A stretch of DNA of 64,000 bases from the NCBI RefSeq assembly GCF_964340395.1, contig NC_135560.1:6677598-6741597 (forward strand). The letters are read 5' to 3'. Shown here in pieces: positions 9,276 through 23,310 of this stretch; positions within the stretch are counted from its first letter, which is position 1; every line of letters begins with the position of its first letter. The stretch comes from Glandiceps talaboti. Lineage: Eukaryota; Hemichordata; Enteropneusta; Spengelidae. Position numbers and translations under genes: made by a program. Below the pieces are notes generated by a model. That model saw nothing but the letters and a program-made list of their open reading frames with translations. It was not told the DNA's origin and searched no databases.

Positions 9276-12200
9276 TGTGTGTATACTTTGGACATGTGAA
9301 TACAAGTCATTTGGTGTAAAACATGTATGTAAAGCTGTCTACAACCTAGCTACTTAATAAATTGATAAATATCCCCATTTGTATAGATGAGAAGTGGTCT
9401 ACTTTTGAACGCAGTGTGGGAAAGCACAATATAAAAAAAAACAAATGTTACAGTATTAGGATCATATAACTTGACATTTGGTGTGTTACCTGGTAAGTAT
9501 AATGTTGCAGGAAGACGGCGTAAACCAAAGTTCACGAGAACTTAAATATAGAAATGTTTTCACCAACTTTCCACGTTGGAAATAATTAGATCGTTCGGAT
9601 AAAATGAAAATATAACATGAAAACAGGCTTCTGAAATTAATAGTTATCAGTCAATTAAAGTAATGTCAGCAAATATTTGATAATTGATGGCTGTCATTAA
9701 CTAAATGAATGTTTATCAATACAAAGGAAATTATACACTTATTAACATGCATGATAATTAATTAACATCCGGCAATTAGTAGAAATATGAAACTACTATC
9801 ATTTATCAAGTAATTTACACTAATTTAATTTGATGAAATTACTAATGGTATTAAATTTGCAGTCACGGCTATGCTGTCCAGTGAATAATTCAAAGCAACA
9901 CTTGAAATTTTTAAAAGAAATCTAAGTTTTTCCCAAAATCTCACAAATTATAAAGTCATTTATGCCACTGGTTTAATGGAGTTGAAAAATTTATTAGACG
10001 AATGCAGCACTTTTGAACTGATATTGATGTTCGTACTCATGACCAGCAAATTTCTAAGTAATAACTTAACTTAACAAGCATTATTTCATCTACAAGATCA
10101 CAGAGTTTCACGAATTTATGACTTGTCCCCCCCTAGGATTTATGACATGTCCCCCCGGGATTATTAGATATTCATCGTCTGACTCTATGCATGTTTCTTT
10201 TGATGTCCAAGAAGAAGTTAAAGCTCTTCTCAATCAATTTACATTTCTTGTGCATACAAATGGTAATGCGATTTCGGAAACGCTAATGCATATACCATTT
10301 TTGTAAAAACCTTTCAGGGCGAAGACACATATTTACATTTCCTGCAAAGTCAACTTTTAGTCATACGTTATTCAAAATGCATTTCTAGACTTAGTTTTCA
10401 TCTTGAAGAATGCACCATTTTATGGTTCTGGAAATGCTTTTTGAGAGAAAATATTCTTCTAAGTTTCAATTTAAGGACCCTTCCCTTTTCACATGTAACA
10501 TGCGTGTCCGTGAGTAATTGTTGCAAATTGTGCCTTCATTGATTATAGAAATTGCTTTGGTTGAGTGTAACCACACTAAGTTGTCTTACAAATTGCTTAA
10601 AGTGTATGCTTAATATCTTTATATTTGCAGTTTTTAACCATTTATCCATTACTGCACTGGACCGTGTATTAGTTAAATATTCATTCAATTGTCAATACAT
10701 TTAGTTTTATAGACTTAAATCTTGACCTTGATCTAATCAGATGTGGTGTCGTACTCGATAAATCGAGGAACTTTAGAAATGGGCTGCCTCATTTATATGC
10801 AAATGTTTAAAGAGCAACTCACAAATTTACGATACCAACATAAGCTTGTCCATGTAAAGTTTAGGTAACGTTTTCCCACACTTTGCTAAAAACCCTTTAC
10901 ACTTTTTTTCCTGACACATACCTATAATGACACAGAGGTGTTATACTTCTTCAACTCCCTGGGGAGCATACAATCTATACTGCCTCTATAAGCGTATAGG
11001 GTTCACTCATTCATATAGTAACCTATATCCTACCTTTTCTCCATTTATACAGCTATGGGTATAATGGGGTATAATCGCAGTTCTAATCTTGTTCAATAAA
11101 TTAGCCTTTCAGAAACAAATATCAGCTGCGAGGCACGACTTTATACATTTCAGACCTTCTAATGATTTGTCTCCATTCAATGGAAAATCTATTAATAATT
11201 CGCCAAGGCTTTCAAATAATTTAACCAATCTCGCCTTAAATGAAGCTGAAGGCCAAAATGTATAATCTAGCATAATTGACTTTGAAACATTCGCCACAAA
11301 AAGTTTCAGTCGACCGTACTTTCCAGTAAACATGTATTATATCAATCAATCAATCGATTAATTAATGCTATTCATTAAAACTATAGGCCAATGTTATTAC
11401 GACAGATAGGTACCATAGGGAGTTAGCTTGTCGTTTTGGAAGTGATGAAGCATTTATTTCTAACGTTTTAGGTCATGGTGAACTGAAAACACACTTGACT
11501 ATCATGAAAAATGATTTTGATTATCTATTTCTTAGTTAATTAATTTGGTATTTCAGCTGATCAGTGTTTTACTTTTTTATATTTACACTGATGTCCTCGA
11601 TGATTAGAGATAAAGATGTGGTAGAAGACTATGATGGATCGCAATAGATGACTCCCATGTGCATTATTTGTATCGCGTACAATCGCGAGATTGCACATGC
11701 GCAGTGACAGGAGTCATACGGTCAAATGGTTTCTTCCTCGTGTGTTTTTCTCCTCCGATGAAAATACAACCCTTGCCACTAAACTGTCATGATTTAGCTC
11801 AATGAGCTTAATTTAGTTTAATAAATGTGTTTCATATGTCACATAATTTGTGAAAGCGAATATCAAAATTCCTTTCTAATATATATATTTTAAATAAAAC
11901 ATTACAGATTGCTCACTTTCCTGTAGCTGTTATTGCCATTTTTTGTGAAGATTTCATCCATAATTCAATCTTAGACCATGAGGTTTCTAAAGTTATTGTT
12001 TCATATCTTGAAATGGTGATATTTCGAAATGTTGGAGTTCAAACTTGTAACACATGACAACAAGTCTGTTTGGTAATCTGCAAAATTAAAGACCAAGGTT
12101 TCAATCCCAGGCTCTTGCATTTATATTACTTTATTAGAGGGACCAGAAGGGTTATATAGGATGATTTGTTCTGGGCTATTTTTTGAATAGTTCTACCAGA

Positions 12201-13595
12201 CAAATTTTAATCCCAAACATAACAAGGCCTTTAACTCCGCATTCCAGCAAGTTTATATGTGGAGTTGTAACGTATTTTTGATGTAGGAAGATGTTGTAAA
12301 TCGAAACATGTACAAAGTCGTAGTCAAAGTCGAACAGAATAAGCCAATCACCCTAAACAACATGAGAAGTGAGGCCCAATTTAGATTTGGGGATTTTGAT
12401 GGCAACACTTTAAGAGTTTATATTTCTCTTTTGTAAATGACTTCCTTCAGTGGAGGTTATATATAAATTGGGCAGTAAATTATTCGCAATCAAACTCATA
12501 TTTCCGCTGAGGTGCGAAACTAGCCACAAAGCACATTCATCTCTGTACTCATCTACTGGTGATGCAATATGTAATTCGCTAATTGAAAACGTTAATTCTA
12601 CCTCGAAACCATTATGGTATGAGACTCTACTAAGCATTCTTAGGAAATTCAATTTTATATGTATTAATATTGTATGAAGTATTGTTATGGTAGACAAAGA
12701 AGGAGTGTATACCTTACAAATTACCATTGCATAATTTAGTAATTCACTGATTTCATGATAAATTTAAAATTACATGAATTTATTATTTGCAGTGACTATA
12801 AGCTGTGACAAAGACGTCACACAATGGTATACATAACCAATGTTTGCTACAGATATTATGTATTTATTAGTTTTCCTTTTATCAATGAAATCAGAAGAAC
12901 TTTGTGGTTTGATAAATAGATATAACACATGCAGAATTTTTTTAACATAGGTAAAGTGACATTTGATAATATGGTGATGTGTATGTTTACATTACATTAA
13001 CCGTAATTATTTTAAATACAATTTAGTAACAATACACTATCGAATTCAAGCAACAAAGTAGTGTTTCATTGGATAAGCTTTTAGAAATTGATATATTTTG
13101 TTCATGAAATCCATTGACTTAACTGTTTGAACACAGCTGTTCATGCTTTTCTTACGAGTGTCTTGAGAAAAGATAACGCCGTAAGAGGATTTTAAAGATA
13201 GTAATGTAAGCGCGCACATTCTAATATCCTATACTGTTTTAAGATGTTGTGATTCAAAGTTTGAAGTCGTGCTGCCATATAACGTGTACAGCTAACACAT
13301 ATGAGTTAACCTATTAAAGGCGATTTGATATTCTTTAGGATTTACAGTATCACGTACAAGCAAACAGTTCTTTATTGAGTTGGAGAATCTATGCTAATCA
13401 AATCGTATGGGGCAATATGAATGTCACCTTCAAAGAGCAAACTCTGCCATTGAGCAATTTTTTGTTAAAGATTTTGTCGATTTGGTAGGAGTTTTTGACG
13501 CTGAACTGATTTATGAAAAACTGAATGTGCACTCAAACTTGATATCGGAAATTTTCAACGTTGTAAAATCGTTTTCCCAGTGACTGGAAAGCAGT
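9276..13595. other. 4.3 kb of AT-rich DNA without recognised genes
   Basis: I see nothing firmly identifiable. A short direct repeat occurs at 10117-10158 (GGATTTATGACATGTCCCC and a near copy). At 12410-12727 both strands stay open for 75-105 codons, but the translations carry no motif I recognise and the lengths are compatible with chance. A B-box-like string GGTTTCAATCCC at about 12100 lacks a matching tRNA fold. Confidence 0.45.
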
Positions 13596-13624
13596 CCTCT
13601 GTCTTACAGGAAACGTAAGACAGA
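13594..13624. repeat. Short perfect hairpin
   Basis: CTCTGTCTTAC and GTAAGACAGAG pair over 11 bp around a 7-base loop. No adjoining gene gives it a role. Confidence 0.6.
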
Positions 13625-13661
13625 GCAGAGATTTTTTATCAAACTGGGTGAATATATTCTA

Positions 13662-13916
13662 AAACAAACAAACAAACAAACAAACAAACAAACAAACAAA
13701 CAAACAAACACACAAACACACAAACAAACAAAACAAACAAACAAACAAACCAAACAAATAAACTGACAGACAGACAGACAAACAAACCAACCAACCAACC
13801 AACCAACCAATAAACGAACTAACCAACCAACCAACAAACCAACCAACCAAACAAACAAACAAATAAATAAATAAATAAATAAATAAACAAACGAATAAAT
13901 AAACAAACAAACAAAT
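13662..13916. repeat. (CAAA)n / (CCAA)n / (TAAA)n compound array
   Basis: About 255 bp of interleaved AAAC, AACC and AAAT tetramers with short GACA inserts. The minus-strand open frame of 133 codons (FVCLFVCL) is repeat-derived. Confidence 0.95.
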
Positions 13917-14361
13917 ACATTACAAGTAAATAATTTCACGTAAAAGAAATGCAGCCGTTTCAGCTTTTGCAGTGTTAATGCATAGTTGAATGAACTCAGA
14001 CACAACTACTTGGAGAAAGAAGCCTTTACGGTGACATCTGTAGATAAAGATACAGTGATCCATGTATTACTAGTGGTATTCACTCTATATGTAGAGTTTT
14101 GACCTTTTGGTAAATTGCCTAGTGTAAATTGTCATGATATGGTTACACACGTCTCAGAAAGTCTCAAGTGACGTTTCTTCTGTGAGTAGAATTCCTAGAG
14201 CTTTGTTATTTTGCTGGGTAAAAATCACTATAAGCATGAGTGAGCACAGCAAAAGAATGTTAATCGCCTTGAGGAAAGCGAATTCCACCGGAATTATGAA
14301 TATTGGATAGAAAGAGTTCATTTGAAGTATTACTAGTCATTACAAGTGAAGTAATGGAGCC

Positions 14362-14878
14362 ACCAGTAATTACAAGAGGGGAGGGCCGGAGAAAAGCAGG
14401 CCCAGACTGTTGAGTAAAACATGACCCTCCCCGACTCCGTCGTGATAAAAAGTTACCCTCCCTCAATTTCCTATTTTTAACACGTGACCCACCCCTGTTA
14501 CAATATTTCAAAAACATGGTTTAAATGCTGTCAGACATGGAAAATGGCACTTGTCACAGAATCAATGGTTTAAATGACTTAATTCAACCGCTGCCACTAT
14601 ATTGAAAGTTTTAAAGGTACTTGTTATTTTCCAACTAATACCATCAAAGTGAATTTGTTTGAAATTTGCATTGCATTAATTAATTGATACCTTGTTTTGA
14701 TCCGTTGGCCGAACTGAAAGCCAGAACATTAACTCCCAAACAGTAGTTGAGCACACTCCCGATATTGTCAGAACCGAGGTTAACATCTCCACAACATTAT
14801 CTGTAATATCTTACCAACTATATCGGTTTCACTCCTGTGGGATCCAATGTGACTTTAATTTTCACACTTGACAATTAA
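14362..14878 (+). repeat. Interspersed repeat family B, copy 1 (3'-truncated)
   Basis: It aligns with 29455-30090 and 60070-60705. Shared blocks are AGGCCCAGACTGTT, AAAAGTGACCCTCCCT-like sequence, AAATGCTGTCAGACATG, CCACATTGAAAGTTT, ATTGTCAGGACCGAGGT-like sequence and CTCCTGTGGGACC. This copy stops before the telomere-like tail present in the other two. No open reading frame is conserved, so it is a non-autonomous element of unknown class. Confidence 0.8.
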
Positions 14879-14939
14879 ATATCCGAGCTCGAGGGTTCTC
14901 CATGGATCGTAATGATGTAGTTACGATAATACGTATTAT

Positions 14940-15125
14940 GTGAGTGTGTGTGGGGGGCCGGGGGGTAGGGGTCGGGTGATGGGGTAGGTAGTTAGGGTGA
15001 GTAAGATCAGACAGAAACGTCCAACTTGCCATGTAGTTAAAATGAATTATGGGCATAACAGATAGAGCGTGTGTTATGTACACGTGTGTCATCAGTTTGC
15101 CAGTGTGTGTGTGTGTGGGGGGGGG
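14940..15125. other. G-rich / GT-rich low-complexity patches
   Basis: Runs such as GTGTGTGTGGGGGGCCGGGG at about 14944-14965 and GTGTGTGTGTGGGGGGGGGG at about 15104-15127 flank unremarkable sequence. No gene is supported. Confidence 0.6.
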
Positions 15126-15187
15126 GTTTACGGGAATGAACATGTGAAAGTTATTTGGCGATTGTTGGCCATCTGTCAGTCTCTGTG

Positions 15188-17019
<1,832 letters not shown>

Positions 17020-17517
17020 TTAATTAGACAAGGAACGCTCCAACAAAATTTCGCATTCCAGCAGAAATTTACATGATTGATAGGAAATACGTGTACTTCC
17101 TCCAAAGTGAACAATCGAAAACCAATGTAATAGTCGGAACCTGTCGGAATATACCGATCGTGACGCGAGAGTTCGTGTCTGTCGTAAACAAAAAACAATT
17201 AATTTGCACATGCGCATTGGTCCACCAGTGACCTTTAAGGGAACAATACAAATATATATATATATATACATGTATTGGAATATTATCTCTGATGGTCTGA
17301 GGCAAATATGCGATGATATTACCAATTCAAATTCATGAGAGAAGCTTCTACACTTAGGAAGGTACACACGTTCTAATCGTATTCCTACAATGTCTTGTTC
17401 AACTTGGCTAAACGATTGAAATATGTGCCTGCCTCCAGCCGATCCATTCCTGCCATAATACAACTTTTCGTCGTACTCAATCTTTGTGATGTATTTTATT
17501 CCAAGTTCCAATCTGCC
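17020..17517 (-). CDS. Unrecognised 166-codon open frame, doubtful
   Basis: This is the longest open frame in the window not caused by a simple repeat, running stop to stop on the minus strand from a TAA at 17518-17520. There is no ATG near its 5' end. The first initiator-like codon is TTG at 17511 and the first ATG is deep inside, so it would have to be an internal exon. The translation includes CRSFSHEFELVISSHICL and a YIYIYI stretch from a short TA tract. I recognise no domain, signal peptide or membrane segment. At this base composition one such frame in 64 kb is unusual but possible by chance. Confidence 0.1.
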   Translation of the reverse strand, partial: GRLELGIKYITKIEYDEKLYYGRNGSAGGRHIFQSFSQVEQDIVGIRLERVYLPKCRSFSHEFELVISSHICLRPSEIIFQYMYIYIYICIVPLKVTGGPMRMCKLIVFCLRQTRTLASRSVYSDRFRLLHWFSIVHFGGSTRISYQSCKFLLECEILLERSLSN

Positions 17518-17520
17518 TTA

Positions 17521-19335
17521 GAGTTAAGTAACAGTGACTCATACAATGTGTCACGTAATGTGATGACAATCCAGTCCAGGGGTCCCTTCTTTACTTTTTT
17601 ATTCTAAAATAAATTTAACTTAAGGCAATCTAGTCGATGATCGAAAAAATGATTGTCAGTGTTAGCTTTTTATTGTGTGTGAAATGAGTGTATGTTAGCG
17701 TGTAAGATAAAAAAAATTGTTAGGTAGTAAAGAGCTGTGTGTGGTTTCTTAAAATCACAATTTTTAAGACAATAGTCCACAAGGAGGGCGATAAATATAA
17801 TTGAAAACGGTTTATTCAGCCTGAAAGGTTGTCTGTCTGTCTTCCTAGCGAAACACATGTGGTTGGAATATATGGAACGCAGTACACTTTATTTATAGCA
17901 GTGTGTGTATAATTTATTGAAGTGCGTGTGTGTGTACTAGTATAGCTCGTAATTTCTCATTTCAAAGAGTCAGACGGAACTGAAGTCATTTTCAAAGTGC
18001 AAAGCAGTTTGGACTTTGGCACTCGATACTGCGTTCTACTAAAAGACAATGTGCAGAAATAAGGAACACCTCACATGTATTAGCGGGGGGGGGAGAGGGG
18101 GTATTCTCACAGAATATTATTAGTATCTAGATGTGTAATATGTATGTGTTGTGTTCTTATAATTTTTGCTTATTTTCCCTCACGGGTAACCTGTCTCAGT
18201 TCCAACAACACAGACATTAGAAAATTTGTTTGCCAAAAATCAACTACAAGGTTCCTTAAATAATGAGAAAAGGTATACTCTTTCCCCCCAAAGTTTCTAA
18301 CCTTCCAAACATTTGACCCCTTTTAGCCAAAAAATTTCAACGATAATAACCCTCGGGAAACGGATCATTGTACAGAATGGATTTTAAGATTTATGAAGTT
18401 ACACTTAGGCTGTGTATGTTTTGGTTATGGTGCATAACATCAAAAGTAATTAAGCTTACGGATCATAAATGGAATGTTATGGAGATTTTGGTACATTACT
18501 GTAAAAACAGAAACCATGTACATAATAGCGTCTCAAAGTCTACCCGTTCTATTGGCGCTGTTTGTATACTCCTTTGATTAAGCCATTTCAAGCCGCCTCC
18601 CTCCTCAGCTCCGTCTCTCATTGTCATAATGCTGCGCTCCTACACACCATAGTATGATTTTGCCATCGATGATATTTTGCTATTGTTGAGCGTATATATG
18701 TAAATCTTGATGACAGTTCATCTCATGGTAGCATTTACCCAAAGCGCGCCCCCAGTGTAAAGAAGGAAAGTAAGTAGAAAAAAGAAGAGAAAGATGAAAG
18801 AATATATGGCATACTGAATTGGGACTCCATATTCAACACGCTAGATTGCCTATATATTTTTGACTCCAAATAATTTGTTGATTAAAGTTGTTAATATAAT
18901 TTTTTGCTTTATAAATAGATGCAAAATAAGTATTTCATCATTGCAACGTCTATCCGTTTTACACTGTTAGTGTATAGGCACTCAGGACTCATGAATATTC
19001 AGTGTGCAACTAGAAATTGAATACATTATCCCAGATTACTCCCATGATGCAATAGCCCATAACAAAGAATATTCTATAAAGACATAAGATTTACTTGATG
19101 CTTCCCAGATATCGCAAGTATCTGTAGGTGATGTAAAATCATGAAACGACTTCTCCAGAATCTATAGTTTATTAAAATGTCTTTTATTTCGAGGAAGAAA
19201 TCAAATTGTTTGTAGATTAAACAAAGATTTCAGAACCAAAAACTGAGGTTTTATAATTCAGTTGATATTTTGAAAGTAGTTAGTTTTACCAGGTGGATAT
19301 TGATTGATATGAAGGTGAGTTTTTAAGTCTTAAAC
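17521..19335. other. Non-coding AT-rich DNA
   Basis: A poly-G stretch lies at about 18086-18100. Nothing else is identifiable. Confidence 0.5.
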
Positions 19336-19390
19336 CACCACCACCACCACCACCACCACCACCACCACCACCACCACCATCATCACCATT

Positions 19391-19443
<53 letters not shown>

Positions 19444-19447
19444 CATT
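19336..19447. repeat. (CCA)n(TCA)n microsatellite
   Basis: About 15 CCA units are followed by TCA units with scattered CCA. Confidence 0.95.
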
Positions 19448-19556
19448 AGCTTTATTATATTGTTTTACCAGGCTTTTAAATCTATTGTATGTACGGCGCT
19501 TTTGAATATTAATAAATAGAAAAGGCGCTTTAGAAAATAAATAAACTTTAAACTTT

Positions 19557-19557
<1 letters not shown>

Positions 19558-19611
<54 letters not shown>

Positions 19612-19635
19612 GCCGCACCACCACCACCACCACCG
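19558..19635. repeat. (ATC)n(CCA)n microsatellite
   Basis: A second triplet array of the same motifs lies 110 bp after the first, in order ATC then CCA. Confidence 0.95.
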
Positions 19636-20219
19636 CCATTAACAATAAAAACAACCACGTCGTCATCATAAAACCAATTTTTGTTATACGGAAATAGACA
19701 CGAGATCGTGTAAGGTAGTGACGTCATTAGTTATTGATTCTCACAAAAGTAATCTTCATCTGTAATGACTATACTAAGATGTTATGCCTATGTTCTCTCG
19801 TATATTGGATCCAGTTTGACGCATTTTGTATCTTCTTGTGTCCCTTGAAACCTTTGCCTATAAAATAACTTCCAGAGATTAATCTTCTCTTTTAAATTTT
19901 GACCCATTACGATAGATGTAGACCACATTATTTCAGTTATCGCAATATCAATGCGTACAACTCTTTATTAGAAAATCTTGCACGTTTATATAGAGGCAAG
20001 TTATAAACTTCCACTTTAAAAAATGTCGTCATTACTGTTCCCTTGAGAAGAAAAACAGGTTGGCACACAGAACATGTCGTGAACGATATATGGTACCATG
20101 ACTTAGAAGGGTTTCGTCCCTACTACATCATATCTCTTGGTCTTTAATTGCGTTCAAAAGGCCAGTGAATAATGACAGAAGCGTGACTACCATATGTACA
20201 TGTATAGTATGTATAAAAT

Positions 20220-20262
20220 ATATATAAATATATATATGTGTATGTGTGTCTGTCTGTGTCTC

Positions 20263-20358
<96 letters not shown>
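20220..20358. repeat. (GT/CT)n and (TA)n array
   Basis: A short GTCT/GTGT tract is followed by about 45 uninterrupted TA units ending at 20358. It is immediately followed by a hammerhead-bearing segment on the minus strand. Confidence 0.97.
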
Positions 20359-20361
<3 letters not shown>

Positions 20362-20387
20362 TTGATAGTTCTGGAACTCTTTCTTGG

Positions 20388-20428
20388 TTGTAACTCGGAG
20401 TTTCACGCATAGTGCGATCATCAGACAA
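20388..20428 (-). ncRNA. Hammerhead ribozyme, type I, short stem III
   Basis: Read on the minus strand, the conserved core CUGAUGA lies at 20424-20418 and GAA at 20404-20402. Stem II is CGCA/UGCG around loop CUA, with a U·U apposition next to the core. Stem III is ACU/AGU around CCG. The cleavage triplet is GUU, with the predicted cut 3' of the U at 20392. Stem I is UUGU (20428-20425) with ACAA (20391-20388). Type I hammerheads with very short stem III are known from Penelope-like elements and small animal retrozymes. The copy at 51046 is nearly identical for about 70 bp, and the two differ by a compensatory stem I pair. The fold was made by eye. Activity may require a dimer because stem III is so short. 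Confidence 0.8.

Positions 20429-20430
<2 letters not shown>

Positions 20431-20476
<46 letters not shown>
20431..20476. repeat. (TA)n array
   Basis: About 22 TA units with one G interruption, lying on the other side of the minus-strand hammerhead. Confidence 0.95.
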
Positions 20477-20477
<1 letters not shown>

Positions 20478-20561
20478 CTCTCCAAACGTAGGTTCCCGAT
20501 CTTCTTTTGTAAAGTGCTCGATACGGATGTAGAGCTTGATAAATGAATTATATATATCATC

Positions 20562-20668
20562 GGTCCGTTTCACCAAAAGGATCATCAGGTGTATCATCAG
20601 GTGTATGCTTGAGCCGGTGGACACGCCGGCTCACGCATACACCTGATGATCCTTTTGGTGAAACAGAC
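20562..20668. repeat. Foldback made of two inverted hammerhead-like copies
   Basis: The left arm contains GGTCCGTTTCACCAAAAGGA and the right arm its complement, TCCTTTTGGTGAAACAGACC. The loop side holds an inner perfect hairpin, GAGCCGG/CCGGCTC. The left arm has a 12-bp direct duplication (CATCAGGTGTAT twice, 20583-20606). Each arm carries CTGATGA..GAAAC, in opposite orientations. Confidence 0.85.
20567..20594 (-). ncRNA. Degenerate hammerhead copy, predicted inactive
   Basis: The minus strand retains CUGAUGA (20588-20582), the CC/GG stem II with UUUU loop, and GAAAC. After the CCG that should precede the cleavage triplet it reads AUGAUAUA instead of UAGUGUA, so the invariant U of the NUH triplet and the 3' half of stem I are lost. 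Confidence 0.5.
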
Positions 20669-20677
20669 CGTAGTGTA
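20638..20677 (+). ncRNA. Hammerhead ribozyme, type I, minimal stems
   Basis: CUGAUGA at 20643-20649 is followed by a 2-bp stem II (CC/GG, loop UUUU, flanked by the same U·U apposition seen in the other copies) and GAA at 20660-20662. Stem III is AC/GU closing AGACC, and the triplet is GUA, with cleavage predicted after 20672. Stem I is UACAC (20638-20642) with GUGUA (20673-20677), five perfect pairs. The very short stems II and III make single-copy activity uncertain. Confidence 0.65.
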
Positions 20678-20772
20678 ATCTATAATGGAATAATGGAATA
20701 ACATACACGTCTTCTTTCATTTATGAAATGCTCTCCATGCAGATTGAGCACTCTACTTGGCGAATGAAGAAT

Positions 20773-20777
<5 letters not shown>

Positions 20778-20847
<70 letters not shown>
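20778..20847. repeat. (CT)n microsatellite
   Basis: About 34 uninterrupted CT units. Confidence 0.97.
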
Positions 20848-20850
<3 letters not shown>

Positions 20851-22304
20851 CTAAGAATATCTAAGAAGTCACAAGTTATAAATCAGAGTTTCGTGGCCTT
20901 GTGATTTTCAAAAGACTCAGAGTTCAGAGTTGTCTGAATGTTGCAAGAGCCTAGAACTCTGATTTACAACTTCATAATTCCTCAGATTAAATCTATAATG
21001 CTCTTACACAATTATACCATTGAGTACTGTTCTCCCCAGTGACACAACTTTATCTAACTTTACATATATATTTGATGGTCAGAAATTCGCGTATGTATGC
21101 TACAACTACCCGATACTTATAAACCACTGATTAATGATCATTGTTTCCATGACCACTGTGTCTTAACTACAGTTTATTTCGTTTAGAAATAGTGCTCCCT
21201 CTATTTGAAGGCTTTGGAATTGCAAAGACTTGGATACTTTCTTTCATGGCATGTCAAGAGGGCGTACTTTCAAGTCAGTCTCAGATCCACTGTATCTTAT
21301 CATAGCCTAGATCATCCGATGACGTCACCTGGTGTTTAACGTGCCGAAAACCTTGATTTTATTTTTTTTTTTGATGCAAATGCTAAGCTTACACAAATAT
21401 TGCCAACCAACCTGTAACGTATCAAGCCAATAGTGTAGTAAACCAATTTCTAACCGATAATGTTGTAAAAAATTACCCCTTTAGGTGTGAGATCAATAGT
21501 TCAATGTAGGATAAAAAAACTAATTTCAGACCCCCACCCCGTCTTCAAACTAAAGTGGCCAAAATTGGAATTTTTTTGTGACAGCACAATCAATTTCTAA
21601 TCAGTATATGCAGTAGTGCTATGAATACACAGCCAGTATGTATTGAGGAAAAAATAATTAATTTGTTGACACTTTACTTTATTTTAGTGCCATGCATTTA
21701 CTATAGCGAAAGTCCTTCCATTTCTCAATTAGACGACATTTTGGAGAATTATTTGAATTTAGGGGTACAAAATAGACCATTAAGGGTAAAATCACTCACA
21801 CCACCTCCACCCCAAAGTAAAAGAATTCAGTCGTTTATCCTATATTGAACCCCTCATCAATATGAGCATAAATCAAGCGTGTGACGTTGCTTATTACTAC
21901 CAAAAACTACAAGACCGACCGCTGTATATCTTTCTATATACTTGGGTGCATTTACACTTTGTACAGCCCTTGAGAAAAAATATCTACGAAAACCTATATG
22001 TGCTTCAGGGCATTTCTGAATATTATCTAAAATTAAGTTGTTTTGTAATAATTTATTAATTGACATTTTCTTGAATTTCACAGAGTTGCGAACACAATGA
22101 ATAAGTAAAATGTATTGGCCACAAAGTGAACAAACTGAAATACAATGTAAATGAATTAAAAACAAAATATACTAGGACACCCCATCTGCCGTTCCATCGA
22201 AGGTTATAAGCTGGGTTTTTATTGGTAGGGTTACACAATCATCCTGTGCCACCATAGAACAACATTGTATAAACATGCAGCATTTTCATACGAATTACGA
22301 AAAG
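20848..22304. other. Non-coding AT-rich DNA
   Basis: No gene, repeat match or RNA is recognised. At about 20865-20965 two strings concerning TCAGAGTT/AACTCTGA recur in inverted orientation, making a loose stem, but identity is low. Confidence 0.45.
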
Positions 22305-22306
22305 TA

Positions 22307-22665
22307 CAGGCCGTTTCATGTTAGTGTTCACTGACTGTATTAATACAGCCACGCAAAAACCAATAGAAAACTACCCATGGTACATTTTAATAATGCCAAG
22401 ATTGAATGAAAATGGTTTCTTGCTACACTTTGTCTATACGGCATGAACTAATGTGCTACCATGCAGACACCAAATGCAGACATCAAAACATTGGCGCCCG
22501 CGTGTCTGTGTCTAGTTGCAGTAAGTTTAATTTAAATGGTTTATTTCATTTAGGCAAAATGTAGCAACACATTGCGATCTCAAAGTGTTAGAATATGAAG
22601 TTTCGTGTTGGTTTCTATGTGACTTTATAAAACAAAGCCAGTCAGCACTAACATGAAATGGGCTG
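22307..22665 (+). mobile_element. MITE family D, copy 1, TA-flanked
   Basis: A 359-bp element bounded by imperfect terminal inverted repeats: CAGGCCGTTTCATGTTAGTG on the left, and CACTAACATGAAATGGGCTG on the right. TA dinucleotides flank both ends (22305-22306 and 22666-22667), as expected for a Tc1/mariner- or other TA-targeting MITE. The interior is itself partly palindromic (TTGCTACACTTTGTCTA against TAGGCAAAATGTAGCAA). There is no transposase. The core matches the reverse complement of the element at 28206-28584. Confidence 0.8.
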
Positions 22666-22840
22666 TAGACGTTTTCTTGACTGTTTGACTGTGTTTAATG
22701 AATAGTTTTAATATTTTAATATTAATTGCCCTCTAGAAGCAAGAATCAACATCTTGTTACTTTACAATGTGTAATCGTATATAGCCGTCCTTTAATAGCT
22801 AGCAACATAGGCAGATGAAGAAATATCAAATAAGATCTGT

Positions 22841-22874
22841 CTTTCTATTCGAAAAATTTGTCTTTCTATTCGAG
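22841..22874. repeat. Short tandem duplication
   Basis: TGTCTTTCTATTCGA occurs twice in 34 bp, just before a long TA array. Confidence 0.7.
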
Positions 22875-22898
22875 ATCAATGTAATGCTGCATATATAT

Positions 22899-23310
<412 letters not shown>

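Noticed and set aside
9022-9357. Tyr/Val/Cys/Met-repeat open frames
   Set aside because: They are translations of ATGT arrays in every frame; the same applies to the TA, CTGT, CT, AAAC and CAACA arrays elsewhere.
12095-12118. GGTTTCAATCCC as a tRNA B box
   Set aside because: No acceptor or anticodon stem pairs with it in the flanking sequence.
12410-12727. 105-codon minus-strand frame as a gene
   Set aside because: No recognisable motif, length compatible with chance, and the opposite strand is equally open.
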